Source of the DNA: Anthostomella pinea
Taxonomy: Eukaryota; Ascomycota; Sordariomycetes; Xylariales; Xylariaceae
Length of the DNA: 64,000 nt
Direction: 5' to 3'
Assembly: GCA_963556695.1 (NCBI GenBank)
Contig: CAUWAG010000006.1
Location: forward strand, 992,001-1,056,000
Positions 36,301 to 49,310 of this stretch are shown in pieces. Under the pieces are notes generated by a model. The model was not told the DNA's origin and made no database searches. It saw only the letters and a list, made by a program, of their open reading frames with translations. Position 1 is the stretch's first letter. Each line of letters begins with the position of its first letter. The translations under genes were made by a program, and so were the position numbers.

Positions 36301-39300
36301 CGGTCTTTGAGCGTCTGTTCTCCATGCGTGCCCGTACCATAAGCTCCGGTACGTTCAGGCAAGAGACTGGCAACACACAAACACACAAAATGACGCAAAA
36401 CGAGCCTGCCATCGGGGTGCCACACGGTCGTTCTAGTCGGTTCACATAAAGTTCTGGAAATGCGCGGGCCAACTGGCCAAACCCGGCGCCTGATCATTCT
36501 CGGAGGTTTAGAAAAAGTCAGGTTCTCTAAACCCCCGAATCACTGTCACTCGTGCCAGTCGGGACTGAGAACACCTTGCGTTAGTCAAACTCTCTTGCTG
36601 CGGTTCGGTTCGGTACGGCACGCCACAACCGCCCGGGCCAAACAGCTTTACTGCTACATTAGAAGCCTGCTCGGGCTTGTTTAAGTTTGCAGTTCTGGTC
36701 ACGTCGATGTTTGCTGCGGCTGTTCGAGTCAAAGCGCCGAGAGGTTGTTTTGCATTTCGGAACCCCAGTCCGGACTGGTCAAGACCACGTGGCAATACAA
36801 AGTTGGCGGCACTTACCAATTTTTTTCCTGTCTTTTGGGAAGGGGACGGAAGAAATTCCGTAGGGTCTACGGGTGGTTTCAACTTCGGCTTCGATCATTG
36901 ATGGGCTATGCCGTGTAGCGCTTTATGACGCGACGGAAACCGGAGACGACGCCGAGCCTTTGCGCAAACGATTGACTGTGGTTACGTGGATGTTCTATCG
37001 CCATGACAGCTTTGCGATGACGAGTCTAAGCTGCTGTAGTTACTGCAGCCCCTTCGGTTCTACACCGAAATACGAAAGAGAAACGACATGCCGGGTGTAT
37101 CGCCAGAATTCATTTTCTCATTGTTCGCGAGACCAATGGCTACCTCGGCCGCCCTGTGTTCGAGGCGATTATGAGAGAAAAGGCCGAACCGGTCCAAACA
37201 CTACGAGAGAACAAACAGAACCACGCGAAGGACCTGCGGTGCTGAGACAACCTTGTAATCAGCTGCTTGGACGATTAGTTCTCGCGATGCGCCATTTCCT
37301 GCGGTGGCGGCGCCCTCGAGAGAATCCCTCATGCCCGCCGCCTTAGCCAACTCCGAACCCAACCCCAACCAGATGATATCTGCTGGACATCTAGTTGATA
37401 CATAGGTAGCTTATGTCGACTTATCTCGGGCTCCGTCGAAGTCGACTGCCCCATCGGTTGGTCTCAACGGCCCGCAAACCATGCGATACCATTGGTCAGT
37501 CCTCATTTGTCGTTGATTGGCCACCACCTGCAGGCTGTCCTGAATTGGCAATACCTATCGGGGGACAAAGGAACAACGAGGACGTTGGCGCGATGGTATG
37601 GCGCTATCAGCGCTTCATGATTCTATTGTTGCGCTTCCGTTTCTGAGCTTTTGCTTTTTTTGGGTGGTTTTGTTTGTTCGGGAATGAATTCCTTCCTCGA
37701 GCTGCAAGTCTGGAACGGTTTCTAGGTTGACGCACGAATGCACGAACGCACGAACGCCCGGCTAGTGCCGGCTCTCGACGTAAGGTATCTGATACAGGAG
37801 AGCTTCGACTTATTGCTGTTTCATATCACATGTGGTCCTGGGGTCGCCTGAGCTATTCATTCTGCTGGCCAAATGTGATGCGGGTACAAGATTATATTCA
37901 AACCGACGTTTCCCCGAAACGTGAAATATCGTCAGATCTGTCGTCGTCCTTGAGACATACAGCAACAAGCACGTGTCCGGTGTTCGTTCGTGCTGCCGTA
38001 CATGGCACTGAAAAACTCAGAAGCATCGAGCATATCGCCTGTGGATCGCACTATACACTCTCATGTGGAACTCGATGTGGGTCAGAACGTTATATAGTCG
38101 CCAGGACGAACAATGATCATCGGTAGAGACGGTGATTGCTATCACTGCTTCTTCATGTAGCTTCTTGGAAAGGAGGAGACTGGTCTTGGGGCCGTGGCGA
38201 GCTGCTATGCTGTTCACAATATCGGGTTTCAGAGGCGTTGGTGTCGCGTTTCAAGAAATCCACTGGACGTATTGATGTTTATGACTGCACGAGGAACTCT
38301 TTGTAACTGCATCGATGACCATAAGTGAGCCTCATCCTCTTCAATTTGGACGCCATAGGTCTTACGACTTATCTCCGTAATTTGTAAATCGAGTTTTGTA
38401 ATGCACTCCTCCCGTCGGTATTTGAAGATACTACGTATGTAACTCGACATAGAAGTCTGCTGCAGGACCCTCACTCTATATGCATACTTTCCATTCGGAG
38501 AATCGGGCCTGGATTATGTCCGTGTGAAGCCCTGGCACCAGATGGGGATGAGAAACTATTCATCCTACACGGTCTTGCTGGTTCGTACAGACGCCGCGAC
38601 CTCGGGCTCCCAACCTCGTTCCACATACCGTCTCGTGGTGAACCTACTATATACACTCTCGTCCTCTGGATGCGGGAAGCGCAGGCAGGGTTGAGGTAAG
38701 GAGAGGAAACAAAGGAAGAAGGGTCACCAGGGCCCGCTCTGGGAGAGGCCACGATCCTCCTCCAATGAACATGACAGTCCGTCAGCTTAATATCTACCTC
38801 GGCAGTCTTGTAATTCCTCTCGCCCCTATGACAGATAGCGCTAGATACACACATGTCCTGGACTGTCCCACCAAGACAAAAGCACTTTAGGGGCGTCTGA
38901 TGAGGAGGGCCAAAGTGTCGGTTTGAACTGGCCCGGGAGCTATCTGGATCTGCTTATAGGTGTTGAACAACGCAAACAGCCAAGCCATAATATCCCGCTA
39001 TTGCTCTTCAGCCTCCCTTAGTGACTGTGGAACATTCAAGACCTCTTCCGTTACGCACATAGACATCCAACTCTTAACGAATACAATGACCAGGCGGGCA
39101 CGTCTAAGCTGAGTTGTCCGAACCGAACGCAACAAAATCTCGGTAGCTTCAGCGTATAAAATCAGACCCCGTATGATATAAAAGCTGGATTTGAGTGTGT
39201 GTCTTCTGAAAACCCCAACTTTATGCAAGGAAGACAAGCCAGAAAAGGGGAAGAGATCAGGGATGACCCGCCCCTTCCGCTTCCATTGAGGAGCAAACAA

Positions 39301-40323
39301 TCGAGACGACACCTCTGAGTCCCGAGTACCCCCACTAAATTACTTTGTGTCTTCGATCCGGATCCGTTCTCAAAGCCGACTGCCTCTCAAGCGAAGGGGC
39401 CCGCCACGTGCTTGACTATCAGCCATGGCTCTGAGCTCTCGCTAACTGATAAATTGTCCATTGAGCGAGTTGGACAACGTTACATGTCAAGATGGACACG
39501 AAGAACCTGGAAAATACCAAGGAAGCGATATTCATATCGATAGACAGACAGGTGCCAACCTTCCCTAGTGGTAGAGGAGAGAAAGTATAACCATCCCGCC
39601 TATAGACCTGCCTACCTGCGTAACTTACAGTCTGGTTTGGCACGAGCAAATATTCCTATTTCGGACCCGCCGAAGCAAGTACAACCAGTCCTCCCTACCG
39701 TAACAGACATATGCGCCCAAAATAAACTGCCCAAGGAGAGAACAAGGACAGCGAACCAGTGCGTCAACAGCAATGACTTCATAGCTTCGACGATGGATGC
39801 GTGCCGTGCACCGCTGTAAACAACAAATCAGGGCCTGTCCAGTCCAGTCTACTAGTAATTGGAAAAATAATAAGGTGGTTTCGTGACGCACCCGCGGCCT
39901 GCGTCGAGCATCATACGAAGAAGCTACTTGACCCCGGTCAGCCGAGACATAGAAGCAAGGGCCCTAGGGCCCTCCATGATTAACGACAGCAACAGCAACA
40001 ACACCGAGCACACTGAAATTACGGCTATATAAGCATATTCTCATCTAGGTAGTAGTCATGCCTCATAGCAAGTCGTGACCAAGTCGTGAGCGCAATGCCG
40101 TCCATCTAAATGCATACCTCTGAACACCCCCAAACACCTTCCACCCATCAAGTCAGCAGTCAGAGCAGATGGCATGATACACCGCCACCTCCCGTTTGAG
40201 AAAACAACCTCTCCCATACTAACTTCTGCCCCCTTTCGTCTATCCAGCTACCCATCCACTCACTCAGAACGAACAACAAGCAAGAAACTCAGGAACGTGA
40301 CTACGAGTAAGCCCCTCGTCGGC
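33397..40323. other. 6.9 kb without a recognisable gene
   Basis: The first few hundred bases are presumably the 3' flank of the zinc-cluster gene. Beyond that only chance ORFs occur. There is a tetranucleotide patch (GGTT then AGTC units) at 34914-34955 and a stretch of CACGAACG-type units at 37735-37756. I see no RNA gene or mobile-element end. Confidence 0.4.
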
Positions 40324-41977
40324 CTACGTCTCCACAGCCATCTCCTCCCTCACGACCATCCCCCCTCCCTCCCCCCTCTCCATCACAAAGCACCGCTCAG
40401 CAAACACCCCCCGCGCATTCTGCTCCCTCCACGCCTCGCCCATGCGCCTTACCATGACGTGCCGCCACCCGCCCACATTAACAGTAACCGACCGCCAGGT
40501 CACCGCGCCCGCCGACTGCCGCCCGCGCGCCAGCGCCGCAAAGATCCCCATCGCGGCGTCGTAGTCGCGGTCCGTTCCTAGTGGTGCCACCTCCTCCTCG
40601 AGCGGGCGCAGCACCGTCTGCGTGTGTAGCACCAGCGAGTGCAGGCGCGGGAACGCGCACAGCGCGCGCAGGAACAGCGGCGGGTCGTCGCATAGCGCCA
40701 CGTCCATGTCGAGCTCGAGCGCGCGCAGGTGGACTAGACCGCCGCCGTGCGCCGCCAGCCGCGCGAGGTCCGACGCCCGCAGCGTCGGGCAGCGGCGCTC
40801 CTCGTCGCCAAAGCCGACGTGGTCGCGGAGCCGGAGCATGCGCAGCGAGCCCGCGTGCCGCAGCAGCGTGTCCACCACGGGAAAGAGCCGCGTGTGGCAC
40901 GTCAGCTTGAGGGTGTTGAGGGCCCAGATCTGGCGCACGAGGAGGTCGAGGCCCCGCGTCGCCTCCTCGCGCTTCTCGGGCAGGTGCGCGCTGAAGTCCT
41001 CGCAATGCAGCGTCCGCAGCTGGCGGAGGTCCGGGAACGCTATCGAGGTGAGGAAGGGGAACATGGGGACGTCTACGAGCTTCAGGTGCTGTATCTGGGA
41101 GAAGTCCCAGTGCTTCAGCACCACGTCTGAGCCGTGGTTCCAGTCGTAGGATCGCAGGTTCAGCTCCTTGAAGGCTGGCAGCCGCTCATTTCCTGTAAAC
41201 GTAAAGCGAGTACCTTGGCCCCTGTCATCGTAGTGAAAGGTCTCCAGTCGTGACGCTTCGGTGAGTAGACGCTTTAGCGAATCGAGCCGAGTCGTGAGTG
41301 GTGGCGTAGGGCTAGCCATCTTGAGGGATGTGAGGGCGTCCGTTGGGATTGCCCTTAGGTATGTGTCATATAGTTCGCCATCGAAGTCTCTCAAGGGCAG
41401 ATTGTCCACGTAAAGCTTCGTCCTGTTGATCTCGATATGCCGTCGACTAAGGATGTCTGCGGGCATCCAGACGCCGGCGGAGCGGAAATCAGCTCGCACA
41501 TAACGCCAACTACGCATATGTCAACGTCATATTCAGAGGCGGTGCTTTGCACACAAAAGGGGCATTACCTGACAGACAAGAGCCGCTGTATTCTGTCAAG
41601 TACGCGCTTGATACGTTGTGCGTTGAGATCACTCCTCGCCTCCACGTGTCTGGTGTGAGTATACACGTGCTCAAGGCCTCGAGGATGGTGAACCTCGGCT
41701 CGAGCATCTAGGATCCGCTCAGTCAGATGAAGAGTTTCGTATTTGATTGGTGTTACGATTGCATTAAACCGACTTGAAAGCAGGCGACTTGCTGCCAGCG
41801 ATCTGCCGTCGATGTCTTGTAGCTGTTTGATAACTCTTTAGCCAAGGGAAGTTGAGTAGATGATGGTGATCGGGGACAGGTTCATACATTTCGGAAGATG
41901 AGTTCCAGAAGCTCGGTGCTCAGATCGTTGAGACACCATCTGGGAGTGGGTTGGTGGAAGATTGAAACCGTCGCCAT
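40324..41977 (-). CDS. F-box protein with leucine-rich C-terminal region
   Basis: Three exons (41888-41977, 41569-41822, 40324-41509) join in frame through introns of 65 and 59 nt to give 509 residues. An F-box-like segment begins WCLNDLSTELLELIF at residue 14, matching the usual LPxELLxxIF core; F-boxes bind Skp1 in SCF ubiquitin ligases. Exon 2 continues with ASRLLSSRFNAIVTPIKYETLHL, the familiar F-box follow-on of fungal proteins. The long third exon has irregular leucine-rich spacing (LRQLRTLHCEDF, LNTLKLTCH, LRMLRLRDHV, LRALELDMDV, LHSLVLHTQ), as in divergent LRR domains that recognise substrates. This family is greatly expanded in filamentous fungi and individual substrates are mostly unknown. 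The start at 41977 is the ATG closest to the F-box; an upstream in-frame open stretch to 42151 makes an earlier start possible. The 3' half of the gene is markedly GC-rich. Confidence 0.82.
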
Positions 41978-44900
41978 ACAGCCCTTATAATCACCATTAC
42001 TCCGCCTAGACTTGCAAGAGGGAAAGGAGAGGGAGACGGGGTGAGAAATGCACAGCAGCTCGACGGGGCCATTATAGAGCAACGTCAAGGCAAGATAGGC
42101 GGTGGAATGCGGGTGTATTATCAAGTAGGCGGTCATCGACATGGAAAGCAAATCCTGTGAGCGATGGAGAAGTCGGTGATTTCTTTCAAGATCGTCGCAT
42201 GGTACAGATGGAAGTGGAGCGGCGCAGTGACAGCTGAGCTGGTCTTGCAGCTCGGGGATTCAAAGACAGGCAGTATATCAGACGGCCTGGCCAGTTGGAC
42301 ATTGGACATGTGGGAGGCGCATGGTATTGAGGCGATTGCAACGTCTTGGCCAGGTTGACAGGTGAAGCTAGACCCCTCGGGGATAAAGTAACGAGACACG
42401 CAGACGAGTAAGCGGAGAGATGGGACCGGCCAAGGTCTATAAAGAGAGTACGCAGATCGCCAGACGCTGGCTGTGCCCTGCGCATCTGTAGGCTGTAGCC
42501 CGTATGGGACTCTCATCAGGCCGGCAGGATCAGGCCGGCAAATGTGAGGCATGCTAGTCCCTGCCAGCCCCCTACCCGGCGAAGGCGAGGAAACGGGCTA
42601 GCGGAGTATAGAAGAAACCAGAGGAAAAGAGGAAATCCCACCGAGCTAGAATAAAATTGACAGCACTACTGCTTCTAGCTGCCGACTGGTGTATGAAGGA
42701 GGAGGCCGGATGGATGACGAGGCGGTGACTGAGCCAGGGGACCGTCGCGGGAGCTATCAGTTGGGGCTCATCTCGGCGTCGCCATCTTCAGCCATAAGCT
42801 CATAACCACTAGTCATGAGAGCCGAAACATGGCGAGCGTGTTTGTAGATGTTCAAAGTTAGCCCGGAATAGGCTCGAACAGACGAGGGCAACGAGTCGAC
42901 GACCGACGTCACGGTCCGCCGACCGAACACTTGGACCTTGGTGGCTGCAGGTCAACCAATTGCTGGGACAGACGCGTGGCCAACATGGGATGAAAGAGGT
43001 GTGTTGGCGCGAGAGGCATACTCGTTCTAGAAGGAAACAATGGCTCGGTCTCGGTGGTGGCAGCGTCGATGGTCGATGGTCGATGTGGGTTGACGTCGAT
43101 GGGGAAGTTTGATAAAATGAGGAGATATCGACGAGGTTCGCAAGTTTGTCCCAAAATGGTCATGGCCCTCTGTAACCCTAGCCCCTGTGGCCCTGCTGTT
43201 CTGTGCATTAGCGCCTACTCGCAGTTCCGCTAATGTGGTCCACTGTCTACGGCGTGGGCGACATGGGTTTGCCGACAAGGGCCCTCCCTACCCGCCTACG
43301 TGCAGATATATATAACGGTCTGCAAAGCTGTTTCTACCTACATATCATGATCTGATCCTATATCAGATTCGGATATTATTCTGGATGTGACAACACGTAT
43401 ATTTATGTAGCCCTATGAGGTGCCGAGACCCACCAGAGTTGTGTTCTCGTTTCCTGGGACGCCGGGGAACGCTTGGCTGCCCACGAATGACAACGCTCGA
43501 GCTGTGACGGGGGGCAACGCTGAGTGGGGGATGCATAAGCCGCCCGATCAGGCAAGCCCTCCGCGGGGGTACCATCTTACAAACTAACATACGTACACAA
43601 GTACCGTACACAGTTATGTTGCATTTGCATGGGCATCTACACTCACAACTACGAGCATGCACCATGCACTATGACGCCGCGACGCCGACGAAACTATTGG
43701 TCGGTAGTTTGAAGTCATATGCTACTAGATCAGATGAAGAAAAAAGAAAACGGGTTTGGGGCCGGCATCCTGCCTCCCCGATCCCCGATTCCCCGATCCC
43801 CCGCTGCTGCGGTGCCGCCCGACCGGGTCCGACGACCCACTGTATAGACCAGTCCAATCGCAACACTGTCTTGAGGCTCTGTGGACCCACCTCTCATCAT
43901 ATCACGGTTGCTCATATGCTCACCGACTGATGCCCTCCACCTATTGTCGTGAGCTCCCGAGGAGGAGACAGGCGCTGTTTGCGAGCCCGCGTTGCCGTAA
44001 CCCCTCATTCTGTACTCCTCCAACATGACCACCGTATCTGCCATGATTCTGCCACGCGCCGGGCCGCATCGACACATGATGCTGACACATAATAATGCTC
44101 GCAAGTCTTGCCGCCCACAAGCCATTCCCCCTATCCCGGGCCTCATAGGCTCATCTCTCTGCCCCCTGATATGTATGATACGGGACCGGCCTTGCCGATC
44201 TCCGAAAAGATACTAGCTCACCGTTTAACTTAACGCTGGCGCGCGCTTAAGTCGTGTCTTGTCTGCGTTATCTCCAGCCACTAACAAAGCGTCTATTGAA
44301 CCTTCCGATGCCCCGGAAACACGTACTAGAAGATCCACATGTGACAATAATGTAAAGACCTATCTTGCCAACTGGTATACCGCAAATGCTTCGGCTTGGA
44401 CACATGGGTGGTATCTTGCTGCGGTTTGTTCATGCTCATGCTCTTCAAGCCGACCCTGAGAGTTAGGGGTTTGAAGATTCAGCAAATACATGCAAACCAC
44501 TAACCTCCCCCACATGTGAGCCAAGTCATGTGAAGAACCCTAGGACCCAAGTTCGCAACAGAATACAGTAACTACACTTACAGTAGTATGGTTTGGACGG
44601 ACCGTCCAATCGCAACCCCGTTCGCAAGCGAGGCTGTAACGGCTGACCGACTGGGACCAGGGCCCGATTTAAGCTGCGTCGATCTCAGGTGCCACGACGC
44701 CACGCAGATCTGCTGGGTAGCATATCCTCCGCGTGGCTGGCAATCCTTTTTGCTTTTTCTACCTGCTTACTGGAGTCGTTCGTTAAAGGGTACAGGATCA
44801 GGGCTAGCTTGTCACCAGAAGAGAGTATCTCGTCAGATAGATATCAATTTGCGTTTCTGTAGTATGGGTTTGCCCCGAACAGAACACGCCCCAGGTCACC

Positions 44901-47623
44901 ACTTCTCGAATATTGCCCAACCAATACCTAGCTTCAAGTCCGGCAACCAGCCCAATGCCAACCCCCGAACCCGGTCATCTGATCACAATCGCAACGACGC
45001 GATAAGCGACCGTATGGAGTCGAGAGGATAGGTGGTAGTCAGCCAGAGCGAGGGTGCGTGAATGTAACGACGAATCTCTTTACTAATATTCCTATGAGCA
45101 TGTGTCCTCACGCATCCTTCAATGCTCAGGAGCATGGTCTTCTGTTCCATCGTCAACCCCACGCATGCTCCCTCCCTCCCTCCCCGACCTCTCTACTACC
45201 CCCAGTCTCATACGTATGCATGCAGGACGCTCTCCCAGGTACCCGGGTACGGCCATCAGGAGTGCAACACCAACGCAACACGGATGCATACAGTAGGTAG
45301 TACGAACAATATAAGTTAGCCAGGACCCCCGGCTCCGCCCGCTGGCAGATCAGATCAGATGAGAGGCGGCCCACGCAAGCTGCCGCGAGCATGTCCTATT
45401 CCGGGCCACCTTGGCGAAACAGAGGAAGGGGGCCTGTCACATGCCAGAACATGTCACGAGGCTTGAAGAGGATGTTTCGAAACAAAAATAGGGACAACCT
45501 ACCCGAGAATCAAGCCATCGACCCCCTAGAGGAATAGACTCATCGACAACGACTTATTTTAATGTGTAAACGCGTCCTCACTTGTTGAAGCTGGTAACTC
45601 CGACCCCCTACGACACCAACCTACTCCAGGCCCCTTCACGTAGAGAACAACGTAAGCACTTCACCTCAGTCAGTCAGCTTCTGCGCTAGACCTTCCTTTG
45701 CATCTAACTCAAGTAAGTATATTTCACGAGACGACTCTCAACATCTCCCACACAACCCATACGTCCACGTGTACCGTTCACCAGCCTTATCCTATGCTAT
45801 CCAGGCCACCTGTTCAACCAAGTAGATCTCAGCGAGCATGCCCGCCAGGTCTCCCGATTTCGAAAGTGGCCAGTCCAACCCATTCCAGCCCATCTCGGCC
45901 CATGTTGCCACCGTTTCAGCGAGCCAGCCAAACCTCGGGCGGTAGATGCACATAATGTACATGGTCACCACCAGGCGGTCGACGAGACGTCCCCTACCCG
46001 GAATCATCCCATCACAACCCCAGTCCGCCATACTCTAAGCCCCCTATATCTGCTCATCTCTTCGCCTCATCAATGGCCAGCAGCACACGACACGACACGA
46101 GACAATCCGCTCAGCTCCCCAACACTGGCCCCAACCAAGCCTCCGGCGAGCATTTCGGTGGGGTCCTACCGAGCCCAACCCAGTCGCTCAGCCCTCCCGC
46201 TGTTGCCATCACCGCAGTCAGCATTCCTCGCCTGTCATCCATCTTGACTTCAAACCTCGAACCTCGACCTCGATCCCAACTCCGACTGTCCGTCAGTCTA
46301 TTCACCTGTGTGCTCAAACCTCCCGTATTTTACGTGGGAACGGGATGAGATGGTTGCGTTCGCAAGAATCTCGCCATTCAGCCCGACCCCCAATCAATCA
46401 CCTTACTTAAGTGATTAAGGTGACGTCCGTCCACATAGGCTTGTTCGTCTCGGAGCCCGTATACAATGTCCCCGGTCCCCCAATTTGAAGTTCCCTTCAC
46501 CTGAAACCCTATAGTATTTCTCTATACTGCTCCCTTCTGCTCCACCCCTATACCTGGCCCCTATGCCCACCCTCTATACTCAACCCCTCTTCCCAAACGA
46601 GCAAGTAAGAAAGCAAGCAAACAAACCAAGGCTTCGCAGAGTCCTCCCCGCCGCGGAAAGTAAAGCAAGGGGCAAGCGGGCGGGCGGGCTTCTCACTCAA
46701 CCCCGTTCGGACCCGAGCTAGAAAGTCAGTCAACACCTAGACAGGTCAAGCCAGCAAGCGTACTGTCCACAGGGGGGATTCCATCTCTGGGGAACCGCTT
46801 GTGCAAGCACTATTTACTTACGTAGTCTGTTCCCACCGCCGCAGTGAGACAGTATGAAATAAAAAGAAGAGGGGGAAAGGGGGAAAGAAGACCGAGAAAC
46901 AGTAAAACGTATAACACTAAGGATTTGCCTACCAACTCGGCGCTCACTGGTTTATCTATCGGAGGGCGGACGGGATCCGGAGGACTCCAGTGGCTATGGT
47001 CGTACGTGGAAGTTGACCGTGTGTCCTGGTTTATATGTAGAAAACCAATTACAACCCTCCCTAGCACCGTCACTTCCACTTTCATTTACACTCCGTAGCC
47101 GAAAGATCAGTGCCTACATGTATGCCCATGAAGAGTTCAGTAAAATGTCCGTATAAACAAGTACCTGGTAATCACCGAACCAAAGCTCACGGTGGCTCTG
47201 CGGCCAATTTCACAAGTAGACACGATCTCTAGTATCAAGTTATTCATAGCAAAGGTTAGGTGATCGACGGGGTGGAACAGAAAACAGTATTGGCATTTGG
47301 GGGAATCTCTCCTTTGATAACGGACAAAGTCGGAAAAGATGATGCGCGGAGAAGAAACCAGATAGATATCAACACAAGGTATGCGACGCTTCAAAAAGCC
47401 AGCTCCTTCAACCTCACCAGAGATAGACAGGCCTGGCGTGGTAGGTAAGCAGGTAATCGTTTTGCCCGAAGTTCGCTTCCACTACCACGCGGATCCCATT
47501 GTTCGAGATAAAAGGATTAGATCCCAAGAAACAGCTAGACGCTCCCCGATCATTACGCTGGTGCTCTCCCTCGTCCTCAAGCCGCAAGATATGCATACCT
47601 TACTGGTACAGCCCTTCAGTCCA
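41978..47623. other. 5.6 kb without a recognisable gene
   Basis: The left end should contain the promoter of the F-box gene and the right end the 3' flank of the VHS/GAT gene. Between them only short chance ORFs occur. A run of CCCCGAT units lies at 43777-43801. No transposon termini or RNA genes were recognised. Confidence 0.4.
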
Positions 47624-49310
47624 TTAGTACCGGTACATCGGCTCCTTCTTTCCCTCCAGTGGCGTCGCATCGTAGACTTCGCTATTGTCACCAGTGCGAC
47701 GAGACTCGGCGCTCTTGGATGGCGCAGATTGGGACTGGTCTACCGCGCCATGCATCGCCTCATTCCCGAGGGCGCTCTCTTGGCGCCCTAAGTAGCTCGG
47801 GGTGGTATCAAAGCCGGGATGGAAAGGCTCAAATGCCAGTGTAGGCTCATAATCGACGTATTTTGACGACCCTCCTGCACCCGATCCTGAACCACCACCT
47901 GATCCGGAAGCCTCGGGCACGGGGTCTCTGAAGGGATCTTCTGCCTCGACTGCTGGCGTATGCGATCTCGACGGTCCTGCTGAAGGCCCAGCAAGAGCGG
48001 GCTCATACTCTCTCTGTTTGCCCTTGCCATTGGCTTTCCTAGGCGGTACCGATGGCAGATCTAATGACGAGCTGGATGAGACTCGTCGAAATCCGGAGCC
48101 GTTGCGCTCTGATTCTCCCATGGGGCTCACAAGGTCCCTTGGCTGGTCGCTGAGGGGGGTAACCTGTTTTCTCGCATTCAGCATGGCTCTTTGATGCAAG
48201 CTCAACGCGGCTTGAAGTTGCTCATTGGTGTCAATAAGACTCTCCATCGTGTCGTTGTCAGGTACGGGATTCTCTGCATTCATGTAGTTCTGTATGCTCT
48301 GGCTGGCGCTGGAGCAGCGATCGGCAAACTCTTTGATGAGGTCGTTGTCGAGGACCTCGGCGGGTGGTGTGCTGGTGAGTACCTGGTCCAGCAGATTGGC
48401 CGAGGTTCTCGCTTCTTCTAATCTGCTCGCCAGCTCGACGGGACTCGGAAGTTTACGACTCTGATGGCTTCGCGCAAAGTAGTTTTGGGAGCCCGATTGA
48501 GACTGTGAGTATCCATTGAAGGGTGGCGCGTTCATGGTCTGCGGTGCTGGAGTTTGTGGGGTCTGTTGGTTGCCGTCAGTATTTTCTCCCGCAGCACAGC
48601 ATGTTGATGGCAGGTATGGCCTACCCCGTGTTGCTTGATCGCCTTTTCCTTCTCCTTCTTCCACATGTCGATCAAGGGACCCAGTCCTTCATCATATGCC
48701 TTGGTGTTCTCAAAGGCGTCCAACGTCTCCATCATCATCTGGCGCACACTCGGGTCGCGGACAGACTTCAGCAGTTCCTTGGCGGTGTCGGTGAACTTCT
48801 GATCAAGGTTCCGTGTGAAAGTCGGGCCTGGATTGTCAGCGAGGATGCGAATGAGCATGATGGAATTGTACTGGTACGAGGGTTTCGACCAGTAATCCTT
48901 CTTCAGATATTTGCGACAGAGGCGCGCGCATTCTGCAGCAGCAGCGGGTGAGGACTCGGCGGCATCGACGATAGGAGGGAGGTAGAGGACTTCGTCGCCA
49001 GAGTTATTTGGGCCGCCAGACTCGCAGAATGATATCTAATCGGGGTAGTCAGGGATTCTCGTTCCTCTGTAGAGGGGAGCTAGTCAGCGCAGACGCACCA
49101 CGCTGCGGGCGGCTATGGCCTCGGGGCTGTCGTTTCCGTTTGCACCGGCCGAGGCATCGGAGCCTGTTGGTCGAAGAGATGCGTGGTCAGCGTTGCGAAC
49201 ATGTTGCGAAGATGCGGGCGCTTGGGCGTCTCGCGTCACAACTGCAACTCACCACTGTCCTTCTTTTTCTTGATGGTGCCGAACACCTTGCTCATCCTGA
49301 GCGACTTCAT
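47624..49310 (-). CDS. VHS/GAT-domain endosomal sorting adaptor (Lsb5/Tom1/GGA-like)
   Basis: Four exons (49253-49310, 49099-49163, 48625-49035, 47624-48562) give 490 residues, with introns of 89, 63 and 62 nt, all phase-consistent. Residues of roughly 28-178 resemble the ENTH/VHS superhelix: SPEAIAARS, then LPPIVDAAESSPAAAAECARLCRKYL and MLIRILADNPGPTFTRNLD. Residues of about 220-310 (ELASRLEEARTSANLLDQVL through LHQRAMLNAR) are a three-helix GAT domain, which binds ubiquitin and Arf-type GTPases. The remaining C-terminus is disordered and Ser/Pro/Gly-rich, with acidic-phenylalanine patches (EDPFRDP, FEPFHPGF) that may bind clathrin or adaptor ears. There is no GAE domain, so it is closer to yeast Lsb5 or animal Tom1 than to true GGAs. 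The role would be cargo sorting at endosomes or the trans-Golgi. Exon 2's 3' end could also be at 49102. Confidence 0.85.

Noticed and set aside
40478..41149. Long Ala/Arg-rich ORFs on both strands
   Set aside because: They are shadow frames of the GC-rich F-box gene exon.
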